A model generated the notes under the pieces. The model did not search any database. It worked only from the letters and a program-made list of their open reading frames with translations, and was not told where the DNA came from. This document shows, one piece after another, positions 26,491-35,325 of a DNA stretch of 64,000 nucleotides; position 1 is the stretch's first letter, and the number at the start of each line of letters is the position of its first letter. The stretch covers positions 1-64,000 of the forward strand of contig JAFGMI010000008.1 of the NCBI GenBank assembly GCA_016927595.1. The letters are read 5' to 3'. The DNA comes from Melioribacteraceae bacterium (GTDB taxonomy: Bacteria > Bacteroidota > Ignavibacteria > Ignavibacteriales > Melioribacteraceae). Made by a program: the position numbers and the translations under genes.

Positions 26491-27723
26491 TTAAATTAAA
26501 TGCACAACCAATCCGTCTCGGAGTTTCGGCTCGAACCAGGTGGATTTCGGTGGCATTGTTTCACCTGCGTTGGATATCCTTATCAGATCGTCCACCTCAA
26601 CCGGATAGAGTGAAAAAGCCACGGCTGCTTTACCGCTGGTAACCAGTTTTTCCAATTCATCAGTTCCTCTTATACCGCCGATGAAATCAATATTTTCATT
26701 TGTTCTCGGGTCATCTATATCAAGAATAGGGTGCAGCAGGAAATTCTGCAGAATACTTACATCTAGTTTGTCACCCACCGCGTTACCCGGCACGACACTG
26801 CTATTTGGTGTTAACCTGTACCATTTACCACCCTGATACATACAGATCACACCTTTGTTGGGCGGATTCGGATCATCCGTATCTGCAATATCAAAATATT
26901 TCTTCACCAATTCCCTGAACTGATCGTTATCGATTCCTTTAAGATCAAACACAACCCTGTTGTAGGGCATAATTTTAAGCTGCTCTGCGGGAAACAGGAC
27001 TGCAAGAAAGTAGTTATATTCCTCATCGCCTGTGTGATTAGGATTTTTCTCTTTCATAACTTTTTGTGCTCTGCTTGAACTTGCTGCCCTGTGGTGCCCG
27101 TCGGCAATGTACAGTTTATCAACTTTACCGATTTCAAATTGAACAACATCGTGGTAATCGGACGGCATAATCCACATCGTGTGCTTAATTCCATCAGGCG
27201 AAGTAAAATCGTACAACGGCTCGGTTTCCATAGTTTCGTTTACGATTCCATTAATTTCATCAATCCCCCTGTATGTCAGAAACACCGCCCCGGTCTGAGC
27301 CCCGGTAATTGTTATATGATTTGTTCTGTCGTCTTCTTTAACGCGTCTTGTTTTCTCATGCTTCATTATAACATCATTATCATAATCCTCAACGCTGAAA
27401 GTAGCCGCAATTCCAACTTGCGAATGGTTACCCATCTTTAACCTATAGACGTAGAAATGCGGCGTTTCATCCTGTACCAAGGGAGCTTCTTCTCTGATCC
27501 TGTTGAAAATTTCCTTAGCTTTCAGGTAGACTTCTTCAGAATACGGGTCTGTGTTTTTACTTAATTCAATTTCAGATCGCGTTACGCGCAGAAAGTTGAT
27601 CGGATTGTCCTTGGCTAGTTCCGCAGCTTCTTCTTTGTTTACAACATCATACGGAACGCTGGCAACCAAACCGGCAACTTTTTTGTGTGGTCTTACCGCT
27701 TTAAAGGTTCTGATTACAGCCAT
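26491..27723 (-). CDS. DUF1015 family protein
   Basis: A protein of 410 residues from the ATG at 27723, which has CCGGAG upstream; the longer frame from 27804 adds an unlikely N-terminus. MAVIRTFKAVRPHKKVA, VPYDVVNKEEA, HEKTRR, the strongly conserved LYIADGHHRAASS and PYNRVVFDL are DUF1015 hallmarks. The function of the family is not established. It is frequently linked with serA/serC in many phyla, as here (30 bases before serC), which suggests a part in serine metabolism. The D-G-H-H-R motif recalls ParB/Srx-fold kinases, but that resemblance is only a suggestion. Confidence 0.9.
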   Translation of the reverse strand: MAVIRTFKAVRPHKKVAGLVASVPYDVVNKEEAAELAKDNPINFLRVTRSEIELSKNTDPYSEEVYLKAKEIFNRIREEAPLVQDETPHFYVYRLKMGNHSQVGIAATFSVEDYDNDVIMKHEKTRRVKEDDRTNHITITGAQTGAVFLTYRGIDEINGIVNETMETEPLYDFTSPDGIKHTMWIMPSDYHDVVQFEIGKVDKLYIADGHHRAASSSRAQKVMKEKNPNHTGDEEYNYFLAVLFPAEQLKIMPYNRVVFDLKGIDNDQFRELVKKYFDIADTDDPNPPNKGVICMYQGGKWYRLTPNSSVVPGNAVGDKLDVSILQNFLLHPILDIDDPRTNENIDFIGGIRGTDELEKLVTSGKAAVAFSLYPVEVDDLIRISNAGETMPPKSTWFEPKLRDGLVVHLI

Positions 27724-27868
27724 AATTACTCCGGATAAAAAAGTAGTGATAAACTGGTAGTGAAATTTAAGACTTTTTAAAATGATTCTCTTTAAAATGT
27801 ACATAAAAAGAAAAGTTCACTTTTGGCGTATAAGTATTCCTCGCGGGTATTAGATGAAAATATTCGGA

Positions 27869-27917
27869 AGACCTTCAGGAATTAATACACTTTATGCGGA
27901 TTACTCACTGAAGGTCT
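27869..27917 (-). terminator. Hairpin downstream of the thioredoxin-domain lipoprotein gene
   Basis: A perfect 10-bp inverted repeat, AGACCTTCAG / CTGAAGGTCT, is separated by 29 bases and lies eight bases beyond the stop of the minus-strand gene. The following bases are only moderately T-rich, so this is a possible terminator rather than a strong one. Confidence 0.45.
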
Positions 27918-27924
27918 GGTAAAA

Positions 27925-29793
27925 CTAAGATTCCTTAGCAAGTTTAATCATTGCTGAAATTTTGTCAGCCATCATATCGGTATTCCCATCAAATCCAATT
28001 TCCCTGAACCGGATATTTCCATTACCGTCGAGAATAAATTTTGTTGGTATTCCCGCCACCTTGAAATCTGTAATAACTTTATTCTCTGTATCCATAAGTA
28101 CGTTAAACTGATAATTATTCTCCTTAATAAAGTTAGACGCGTTGGCAGCTTTATCATCTGCTCTCTCCCAGGAGTTTACGAAAAGGAATTCAACCAAATC
28201 ATCATCCGCAAATTTTTCAACGGCTTTTTGCATTCCTGGAAAAGATTGGCGGCAAGGTCCGCACCAGGTTGCCCAGAAATCAATTATTACAACTTTTCCT
28301 TTTAAATCAGAAAGCGAAATAGTTTCTCCCTTAAGGTTTGTAAGACTGAATTGCGGCGCAGGTTCGCTGATCATTTCGGATCGTTTCTTCTCAATTAAAC
28401 CGGACAAAGCCTGTTCCTCAATCTCATCGAGAAATTTTTTATAATCCGATTCCGTTTTGCCGCTGTGCGCCAGATAATTTTCCCTGAGGATATTTTTAAT
28501 TTGGTTGTTTGATTTACCACTTACAATAAAATCTTTTGCGCTTTCAATCAGCTGTTCCAGTTCGCCATTCTTAGCAAGCATTTCGATGTAAAGTTGATTT
28601 ACATCAGCATCCTGCTTGTTTGTATGTTCTACCGCTTTAGCGGCGGATATTGCCGCGTCCGCAGTCATACCTTTTTTATCCTGTGATTTCGCGAGATGAT
28701 ATAATGCATACCCATGACTGTTCTTCCTGGATTCATTCCATTTTTTAAGTGTGAATTCTTTAGGCTGAGTTTTCATAGGATTGTTGAGCTCATTCCCCGT
28801 TACATTCACTTCAAGTAACGCAGCATCATAAGCCAGGTCGTATGCTTCTTTTTCCAATGCTGAATTAATTAGTCTCTCGTATATATATGAGTTAGGTAAA
28901 CCAGGATCATTCTTAAGAATATTTACAGCCCCGTTCAAATCACCGCTCTTTATATAATCATAGATCACATAATAATATAAATTTTCGGTGTAATTACTTG
29001 ATGGGAATCTCGTTTTGAAGTTTTCAGCCATTGAGAGTTTTAATGTCAAATCCTGCTCCTGACGGATTTTCATAAATTCCTCTGCCTCTGCCGATGCATT
29101 GTCGGGGAATTTTTCATTCAGCATATTTTTGTATTCAGCGGCTTTATCGGGGTTACCGATCCCATTGTACCATTCTGAAAGGACTATTAGTAGATCCTCG
29201 TCATCAAGGCTGTAAGTTTCAAATTTTGCCAAAGCATCTTCGATTAATTTTTCTTTATTATTACCCGCGGTCCTCCATACAGCTTTGAAATAATTCGATG
29301 CGTATTTTGCCATAAGTTTATCATCCTCAGCAAAAACATCGGTGAACATTTCCACCGCTCTGCCGTAATCAATATCCATATTCACGGAATAAGCCCACGA
29401 TGCAAGCATATTAGCGTAAGCGGCTTTTGCCTCGGGCAGTTTTAATTCAACAAGGTATCCGTCACCTCCGCTGTCGTCAATTAATTCATCAGAGCCGTCG
29501 GTGAATTTAATAATTATGCCTGCTGTATTGTCAGGCACAGTAATTTCGGCGAAATAACCTTTCCCTTCATTAGTCATAATCACATTTTCAGTTTTCAACA
29601 GCTCCTTCTCGTAATAATGTGCAATAAGTTCAATGCTTTGAGAATTTTTAAGTTTGGTGTCAGCTGCTTTATAATAAATTTCGACATCACTGCCGTTGAT
29701 GTCATAATCAAAAGTTGAATCGTAGTTACGGCTTGAACACGAATTTATTACGATTGCTAAAGTCAGAATCAGTACAAATCGTATTTTTTGCAT
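27925..29793 (-). CDS. Lipoprotein with helical-repeat region and TlpA-type thioredoxin domain
   Basis: A 622-residue protein. The signal peptide ends in VINSCSS, a lipobox. An N-terminal beta-sandwich (~25-120) is followed by ~330 residues of TPR-like helical repeats, and then a TlpA/ResA-type thioredoxin domain from ~480. That domain has Cys511 and Cys514 in DFWATWCGPCRQSF and the cis-Pro loop VAGIPTKFIL. It would act as a membrane-tethered thiol-disulfide reductase in the periplasm, with the repeats binding a partner. The target is unknown. Confidence 0.87.
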   Translation of the reverse strand: MQKIRFVLILTLAIVINSCSSRNYDSTFDYDINGSDVEIYYKAADTKLKNSQSIELIAHYYEKELLKTENVIMTNEGKGYFAEITVPDNTAGIIIKFTDGSDELIDDSGGDGYLVELKLPEAKAAYANMLASWAYSVNMDIDYGRAVEMFTDVFAEDDKLMAKYASNYFKAVWRTAGNNKEKLIEDALAKFETYSLDDEDLLIVLSEWYNGIGNPDKAAEYKNMLNEKFPDNASAEAEEFMKIRQEQDLTLKLSMAENFKTRFPSSNYTENLYYYVIYDYIKSGDLNGAVNILKNDPGLPNSYIYERLINSALEKEAYDLAYDAALLEVNVTGNELNNPMKTQPKEFTLKKWNESRKNSHGYALYHLAKSQDKKGMTADAAISAAKAVEHTNKQDADVNQLYIEMLAKNGELEQLIESAKDFIVSGKSNNQIKNILRENYLAHSGKTESDYKKFLDEIEEQALSGLIEKKRSEMISEPAPQFSLTNLKGETISLSDLKGKVVIIDFWATWCGPCRQSFPGMQKAVEKFADDDLVEFLFVNSWERADDKAANASNFIKENNYQFNVLMDTENKVITDFKVAGIPTKFILDGNGNIRFREIGFDGNTDMMADKISAMIKLAKES

Positions 29794-29916
29794 GTTGGTT
29801 TTCCTGTTTAAGTATTAAAATATTGTTGCAAAAATAGTACAATGAATATAAAAATATAGTGTAAAAGAAAAGAGACAATTATTTTTTGGGAGAACTGACA
29901 GTATGATATTTTGCTT

Positions 29917-29979
29917 GTGTCAGCCTGCATTTATGAGGCTGGTCTCATCACCAGGTTGTCATAAATTGCAGGTTGACAA
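29917..29979. repeat. Intergenic long stem-loop element
   Basis: GTCAGCCTGCATTTATGA (29919-29936) faces TCATAAATTGCAGGTTGAC (29959-29977), a near-perfect ~18-bp inverted repeat with one G-U/A change and one bulged base. The 22-base centre contains a smaller GGTCTCATCACC-type hairpin. It lies between osmC-like and the lipoprotein gene. It could terminate the osmC-like transcript or be a short palindromic repeat element. Confidence 0.6.
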
Positions 29980-29994
29980 ATGTAAACCGCTGAA

Positions 29995-30420
29995 TTATTC
30001 TGTTATTATTTTGTAAGAGTGTGTAATTTCAACTGCTTTCTGCAGCATTGCCGTAACACCGCAGTATTTCGTAAAAGATAATTCTATAGCTCGTTCCAGA
30101 TCCGCTTCCTTAAGTCCTTCTCCTTTAAATAAGAACTCGATATTAATTTTAGTGTAAACTTGCGGGTGATCTTCCGTTGAATCGGCAGTAAGATTAATCT
30201 CAAATCCCTTAAGTGGCACTCTTTTTTTGGCAAGAATCGACGCAACATCGCTGCCGGTGCATCCGCCAAGAGAAAGTAACAGAAGTTCCTTCGGTCTTAT
30301 AGCCGCATCACTGCCGCCGAACTTATCGGGACCATCAATCATAACCCAGTGACCTGAATCGGTTTTCCCCGCGAAGGTTATTCCCTGAAGCTGTTTAATA
30401 TAAGCTGTTTTAATTGCCAT
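29995..30420 (-). CDS. OsmC-family thiol peroxidase-like protein
   Basis: About 141 residues from the ATG at 30420, preceded by GAGGTGA; a GTG two codons earlier overlaps that Shine-Dalgarno. Family motifs: RPKELLLLSLGGCTGSDVASIL, with the first reactive Cys in GGCTGSDV, and AIELSFTKYCGVTAML, with the second Cys in KYCGV. Ohr/OsmC proteins reduce organic hydroperoxides using these two cysteines. This shorter YhfA-like form may be specialised for other substrates. Confidence 0.9.
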   Translation of the reverse strand: MAIKTAYIKQLQGITFAGKTDSGHWVMIDGPDKFGGSDAAIRPKELLLLSLGGCTGSDVASILAKKRVPLKGFEINLTADSTEDHPQVYTKINIEFLFKGEGLKEADLERAIELSFTKYCGVTAMLQKAVEITHSYKIITE

Positions 30421-30482
30421 TATCACCTCATTTGTTCAATTTTAATAAGAATGCGATGAAATTGAGACCGGAAGGATTCATA

Positions 30483-31484
30483 TCAATCAAAAAATTCTCG
30501 TGTAAGTTTTCCGCAGTAATCCAGTTCGTAACCTACTGCCAGATGACCCCTGTTATTATTCAGGAAGATAATTTCGGAACCGGTTGTTTGGGCGAATATT
30601 CTCGTGTTTTTATCATGAACGAGATGATCGGTTTCAGCCGAAATTATCATTACCTCTGCGGTTATGTGATCTTTCAGATTATCAAAAGTAATACTATTCA
30701 ATCTATATATGTCGTGATCCAGCATTGCCTCAAGCTGTGATTTATAATTGTCGATTGTAAAGATGCTGTCAGGTTCGGAATCAAATTTAGTCATGTATTT
30801 ATCGAATTCATCCTCATTAATTTCATAAGCTAGGTAATCAGGTGTTCTTGCGTGAAGAGAACTTTCCATACGTAGAATTTTATGAATTTGTTTATCCGGC
30901 GCACCCAGTCTGCGGTACGACTCAATAATCTCCTTTCTGATATTCCATTGTAAAAGATCGTATGAGGTAGGCTTGGGAGTAGAGACATAGGCAACGGCTT
31001 TCGTTATATAGCCCGGATAAGCGGCAATCCATTCGAAAACCTGCATGCCGCCCATCGATCCGCCAATAATGCCATGGATATTCTTAAATTTAAAATGTCT
31101 GGTAAGCATTAAATATTGGGTGTTTACCATGTCTCTTATATTTATATGCGGGAATGCTCTAGCACCGGTATAGTTTGACGGCGAACTGGAAATCCCGTTC
31201 GATAATGCGTCTATTGCAATAACAAAATATTTTGTGCTGTCCACCAATTTATCCTGCCCGATTAAGTCCTTCAAATTAGCCGATTCCCCGCCGAACCAGG
31301 TGGGGTAAATAATAACGTTTGATGAATCACTATTAATATTGCCGAATGTTCTGTATCCGAGCACACAATTAAAAATTGTATCTCCTGAAACGGTTGTATA
31401 AGTACCTGCATCGAAGAATTGCTGCTGAGGATAAACGGAATATGTAATTATAAACAAGATAGTTGGAATAAAAAATTTTTTCAT
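30483..31484 (-). CDS. Exported MetX-like alpha/beta hydrolase
   Basis: A 333-residue member of the homoserine O-acyltransferase (MetX) branch of alpha/beta hydrolases. It has LGYRTFGNIN, YPTWFGGESANL, the nucleophile Ser143 in IGGSMGGMQVFEW, ISAETDHLVHD for the Asp, and NNRGHLAVGYE for the His. Unlike biosynthetic MetX it begins with a signal peptide (KKFFIPTILFIITYSVYPQ), so it should act outside the cytoplasm, where acetyl-CoA is absent. Hydrolysis of an ester or amide is therefore more likely than methionine synthesis. It begins 25 bases after cdsA. Confidence 0.83.
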   Translation of the reverse strand: MKKFFIPTILFIITYSVYPQQQFFDAGTYTTVSGDTIFNCVLGYRTFGNINSDSSNVIIYPTWFGGESANLKDLIGQDKLVDSTKYFVIAIDALSNGISSSPSNYTGARAFPHINIRDMVNTQYLMLTRHFKFKNIHGIIGGSMGGMQVFEWIAAYPGYITKAVAYVSTPKPTSYDLLQWNIRKEIIESYRRLGAPDKQIHKILRMESSLHARTPDYLAYEINEDEFDKYMTKFDSEPDSIFTIDNYKSQLEAMLDHDIYRLNSITFDNLKDHITAEVMIISAETDHLVHDKNTRIFAQTTGSEIIFLNNNRGHLAVGYELDYCGKLTREFFD

Positions 31485-31509
31485 AATACTTGTCTTAAAA
31501 TTGTAATGA

Positions 31510-32337
31510 TTAATTGTTTATTACGAAGGACAAATATAAATAAACCATCGGTGAACAGTAGAGGAGTGAATCGAACCGGTCCATAATTCCACCGTGACCC
31601 GGAATTATTGATGAAGAATCCTTTACACCTGAATCCCGTTTTAAAATGCTCTCAACCAGATCGCCAAGCTGCCCGAAGATGCCTACAATGGTACCTATAA
31701 TTATCGCATCAGCAACCGTAATAAAGTCTGTTAAAAGACTTTGCAGAGCCATCATTGTTATGATTGAGAAAATGAATCCCGCTGCCGCACCCTCCCAGCT
31801 TTTATTGGGACTAACTCTGGGGAACAGCTTATGTTTGCCGAAGGCTGTACCAAGAAAATATGCTGCAGAATCGCATACCCAGATTGTTATAAATAGTGCT
31901 ATAATTATATAACCGCCCTGATCGTAAAGAAAAGCATTATAGCTGTAATACTCTCTTATACCTATGATTGAGCCGGCGAAAAACGAAACATAGAAGAGGG
32001 AAATCAATAATACGCCAATGTTAATTATTGCTGAACCCTTGTTGCGGAATAACTCGATTGCAAGTATAAGCAGAACAGCGATGAGCAATAAATACTTAAA
32101 AGAAATAAAAACGAAGTAGAAATTCAAAATCAGAATTAATGACAGCAGAAAGGATGTGAAATAGTCGGGGGAAGCATTTTTCTGTTCCGATAATTTAAGT
32201 AATTCGTAACCGGAAATCAGAGCGATTGCCGTTACAAATGCTAAAAACCAAATTCCGCCCAGATAAGTTAAAAACAGAATCAGAGGAATAGAAATTGCCG
32301 AGACTATTATTCTTACTGTTCTATTACTGTACGGCAT
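31510..32337 (-). CDS. cdsA: Phosphatidate cytidylyltransferase
   Basis: A 275-residue inner-membrane enzyme making CDP-diacylglycerol from phosphatidate and CTP. It has about eight hydrophobic segments and the diagnostic C-terminal block: SPNKSWEGAAAGF, then GQLGDLVESILKRDSGVKD (in part GDLVESILKRD), and PGHGGIMDRFDSL. The length is standard. Its ATG directly follows the stop codon of the zinc-ribbon gene with no spacer, so translation is likely coupled. Confidence 0.94.
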   Translation of the reverse strand: MPYSNRTVRIIVSAISIPLILFLTYLGGIWFLAFVTAIALISGYELLKLSEQKNASPDYFTSFLLSLILILNFYFVFISFKYLLLIAVLLILAIELFRNKGSAIINIGVLLISLFYVSFFAGSIIGIREYYSYNAFLYDQGGYIIIALFITIWVCDSAAYFLGTAFGKHKLFPRVSPNKSWEGAAAGFIFSIITMMALQSLLTDFITVADAIIIGTIVGIFGQLGDLVESILKRDSGVKDSSSIIPGHGGIMDRFDSLLYCSPMVYLYLSFVINN

Positions 32338-32676
32338 TTACTCTTCATCATCAGTTGTTGAATTAATATCCTTTATTATCATCAGCGCATCATCGGCATC
32401 TTTCTTTTTAACAAGAAGTTTGATGTTGCCAGAATCTGTGATGAGATGCAGGCTGCTGTCTTTCTGGGAAAGTATTGTAGTTTCGATATCACCGCCTTCC
32501 AGATTAGATTTAATCATTTCAGCCTCAACCTGGTCGAACGTCGTATAAATTACAACCCAATCCGAATTATGCACCAGGTTGCCTTCGAATTCCTCCGCTG
32601 TAACGAGAGCTACATGACAATCCGGACACTCAGTAATTCCCTCAATATATTCGTATTCACACTTTGGACAAATCAT
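32338..32676 (-). CDS. Zinc-ribbon / DUF2007 protein
   Basis: A protein of 112 residues. The N-terminus MICPKCEYEYIEGITECPDC is a four-Cys zinc ribbon (CPKC and CPDC). The remainder, WVVIYTTFDQVEAEMIKSNL followed by a beta strand pair and VKKKDADDALMII, matches the DUF2007 (putative signal-transducing) domain, which resembles a small ACT/GlnB-like fold. The role is unknown. It overlaps the CPBP protease gene by 20 bases and abuts cdsA. Confidence 0.82.
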   Translation of the reverse strand: MICPKCEYEYIEGITECPDCHVALVTAEEFEGNLVHNSDWVVIYTTFDQVEAEMIKSNLEGGDIETTILSQKDSSLHLITDSGNIKLLVKKKDADDALMIIKDINSTTDDEE

Positions 32677-33637
32677 AACGGCTCCTTTTAATTGATGAGT
32701 AATATTTTTTTACCAGGAATATAAATCCGGTAAAAACAATTGCAAGAATTATAAAACCTGTAATATGTGTCGGAATATTTTCAACGGTTGCTAAATTGGT
32801 TTCCATAAAGTCGTCACTTCCGAAAATAAAGAAAATCATGATCGCCGTAAAGTTATTTAAAAAGTGAAGAATCATCGGCACGACTATTGAATTGCTCATA
32901 TATGCAGCAAATCCAAGATATACCCCGAGTATTATAAGTGCTATTAAGCCGTAAGGATTAAAATGATAAAATCCGAAAAAGACTGCCGTAATAACAGATG
33001 AGATAAGTGGACTGAATCTGAATTCAAAACTCCTTTGTATAAAGCCTCTGAAAAATATTTCCTCGCATATTGCCGGTGTTATCGAAACAACAATTATTAT
33101 TAAAGCTGCTTCGAGTAAATTTTCAGCTCTGAGAAGATCAGAATAAGTCTTCTCGACAAACTCATTAATAGTATCCAGGAACTGTTTTATTGAATTAATG
33201 AAGCCGCTGCTGCCAGCCCATAGCTCAATTAAATAAGACTGGACATAAAGAAAACTCTGTAAAAGTGGAATCAGTATCACCAATCCGGTAATGAATATTA
33301 AAAGTTCGGACATACCGGGTAGTTTTATTCTTAATATAAACGAGACATCATGATATACATATTTCGTTAATATTAGTGACGGAACTAATATAAGCAGAAA
33401 CTGCCCAGCGCCGGTCAGCAGTCTTAAAGCGTTTAAATCTGCGTTTTGAAAATCCAGCCCGAATATTGCCAGAGTGAGTAAACTTCCGCCGATCTGATAA
33501 AGCAGAAATACTGACACAAGCCCGAATATGGCAGTTTGCAGCGGAGGCATAACAGGATTGGGAATGCGCCTGAATAAATCTTCAGGATCATTCAAGCTTT
33601 CTTCATTCGGTTCAGAATTATTAGTGTTATCACTCAT
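32657..33637 (-). CDS. CPBP-family intramembrane metalloprotease
   Basis: About 326 residues from the ATG at 33637 (MSDNTNNSEP); the frame extends further upstream but that N-terminus looks unlikely. It has about eight hydrophobic segments. The Abi/CAAX-protease motifs are intact: EEIFFRGFIQRSF (the EExxxR motif), FFGFYHFNPYGL (FxxxH), and MILHFLNNF (HxxxN/D). These are glutamic-type (Rce1-like) proteases embedded in the membrane. The substrate is unknown. It is the first gene of an overlapping run with the zinc-ribbon protein, cdsA and the MetX-like gene. Confidence 0.87.
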   Translation of the reverse strand: MSDNTNNSEPNEESLNDPEDLFRRIPNPVMPPLQTAIFGLVSVFLLYQIGGSLLTLAIFGLDFQNADLNALRLLTGAGQFLLILVPSLILTKYVYHDVSFILRIKLPGMSELLIFITGLVILIPLLQSFLYVQSYLIELWAGSSGFINSIKQFLDTINEFVEKTYSDLLRAENLLEAALIIIVVSITPAICEEIFFRGFIQRSFEFRFSPLISSVITAVFFGFYHFNPYGLIALIILGVYLGFAAYMSNSIVVPMILHFLNNFTAIMIFFIFGSDDFMETNLATVENIPTHITGFIILAIVFTGFIFLVKKYYSSIKRSRYDLSKV

Positions 33638-33744
33638 CAATGAACGGCTGCCGGTTTTTAGTAAATTATCATCGATCCAATTTATAAAAAAAACATATAA
33701 AACACTCTGCAAGGTTATAATTGAATATTCCGCAGAATATATTA

Positions 33745-34518
33745 CTAAAGTTTTCTTGATGCCAGTTCGCCCAAAATTCCTTCATACGATTTCAGTTCCG
33801 CATCTATCGAACCGATGATTACTTTCGTTTTAACTTTTACTGGCATTTTTACTTCATCATCTGTCAGCCAGATAATGATACTACCCTCATTCTTAAACAG
33901 ACCACCCTCTTTTACGAGAGGCTCAATCATGATGCAGTCGAAAGTTCCCGCTTCAACCGTAACGGTTTCCTTGCCATGATATTCAACATCGAGAGGGTAA
34001 ACACTGTCCTTGTAAAAATTCTGCAGGTTAATTTTATCACCGGGAATAAGTTTACTGTAGTCCAGCGTACGCACAAAATAAAACGCTGAAACAATATCGT
34101 GAACATAAGGAGGAATTTCGTATGAACCTTTTTTAGTTTTCGCTATTCCTCTTCTCTGATCGAAAAACGCCGAGAAGTCCCGTTTATATTTTCCTTCGCG
34201 AACATGCTGTTCAAATCTCCATGGAAACAGTCCTTCGGCATCCATATATGTTTCGTATCTGTCGCGGACCTTAAAGAAGGGGTCAAAACTGGGGACAGAA
34301 TTAACTCTGAACATTATATGGTATGCTTCTCTTCCGGAAATTCTTTTTATCTGAGGAATCTCCATTTCAGCAATTCCGGCAGTTATAAAACCATAGTTAA
34401 CGTTGAAGGTAAGTTTTTCACCTTCGGAGAATGCTTTATTTTCAAGTACCCTGAACTGAGTTTCCTGTGAAATAATCATTCCCTGAGTTATCAGTATTAT
34501 CATAAATAACTTCTTCAT
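33745..34518 (-). CDS. DUF3108 exported protein
   Basis: About 257 residues from the ATG at 34518, with a GGCGG just upstream. The signal peptide is MKKLFMIILITQGMIIS. The blocks SEGEKLTFNVNYGFITAG, RDRYETYMD, YVHDIVSAFYFVRT and VEAGTFDCIMIEPLV are typical of DUF3108, a periplasmic family with a lipocalin- or LolA-like barrel seen in many Gram-negatives. Its function is not established. Confidence 0.85.
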   Translation of the reverse strand: MKKLFMIILITQGMIISQETQFRVLENKAFSEGEKLTFNVNYGFITAGIAEMEIPQIKRISGREAYHIMFRVNSVPSFDPFFKVRDRYETYMDAEGLFPWRFEQHVREGKYKRDFSAFFDQRRGIAKTKKGSYEIPPYVHDIVSAFYFVRTLDYSKLIPGDKINLQNFYKDSVYPLDVEYHGKETVTVEAGTFDCIMIEPLVKEGGLFKNEGSIIIWLTDDEVKMPVKVKTKVIIGSIDAELKSYEGILGELASRKL

Positions 34519-34699
34519 TTTACCGCCTTTATAATGCTGGATCATTATATAATTATTTATTAATTGTGTTCCAATATTTTTTTTTGCTCATATTGTATGC
34601 CAGTAATCAGAATATAAAATTGATAGATATTTAATGTTTTTTCGATTTAAAATGCAGGATTCAAGACCTTGTGTATAATTAATTGTACAGGAAAACGGT

Positions 34700-35317
34700 C
34701 TAGCGAGATAGAAATTCATTATCTTTAATGTAGAATCTCCATAGTAAATGTTTGGATTTGCTTATCCCTATTCGCTCCGTGGTAATAATGTTTTCACTTT
34801 TAATATTCCGGTATTCGGTCATATAAATTTTATCCCCCAGAAGACTAATCCCGTTGTGCTTTCTATCGATTCCCAGTGCAATGCACAATTTACCAGGTCC
34901 GTTTGATATATTTTTCATCCGTTCATCAGCACTCTTTACCAGGTGTCTGTTTTTTATCATTTCTTCAGCACCTTCGACCGGCTGAAGCGCTCTTATAAGC
35001 ACTGCCTCGCCTTCACCCGCTTTGCCGGTAACAACGTTGCAGCAATGGTACATACCGTAAGTGAAATATACATATAAATATCCTCCTTCATAATACATTA
35101 CCTCGTTGCGCTTAGTCTTTCCGTTGAAGGTATGTGAAGCTGCATCATCAGTACCCCGGTAGGCTTCGACTTCGACAATCATACCGCTAAGTATTCGACT
35201 ATTATAATTTTTTACCAAAAGCTTTCCCAGAAGTTTCGGCGCAACTGATAGTGCATCCTGACGGTAAAAATCCCTGGTGAGTTTTTGAAGTGATTTATCT
35301 TGTATACTTTCGGACAT
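34700..35317 (-). CDS. mpg: 3-methyladenine DNA glycosylase, AAG/MPG type
   Basis: A 205-residue base-excision repair enzyme that removes alkylated purines and hypoxanthine. Family motifs: APKLLGKLLV, the catalytic region VEVEAYRGTDDAASH, RNEVMYYEGGYLYVYFTYGMYHCCNVV (in part YVYFTYGMYHC), AVLIRALQP, and NGPGKLCIALGI. It follows the TPR gene by eight bases and is the last gene of the sigma-54 regulator / lptE / GT2 run. Confidence 0.94.
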   Translation of the reverse strand: MSESIQDKSLQKLTRDFYRQDALSVAPKLLGKLLVKNYNSRILSGMIVEVEAYRGTDDAASHTFNGKTKRNEVMYYEGGYLYVYFTYGMYHCCNVVTGKAGEGEAVLIRALQPVEGAEEMIKNRHLVKSADERMKNISNGPGKLCIALGIDRKHNGISLLGDKIYMTEYRNIKSENIITTERIGISKSKHLLWRFYIKDNEFLSR

Positions 35318-35325
35318 TTACAAAA

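Noticed and set aside
26491-29793. Antisense frames opposite DUF1015 and the thioredoxin lipoprotein genes
   Set aside because: All are short, lack start signals and have no recognisable domains, while the minus-strand genes are unambiguous.
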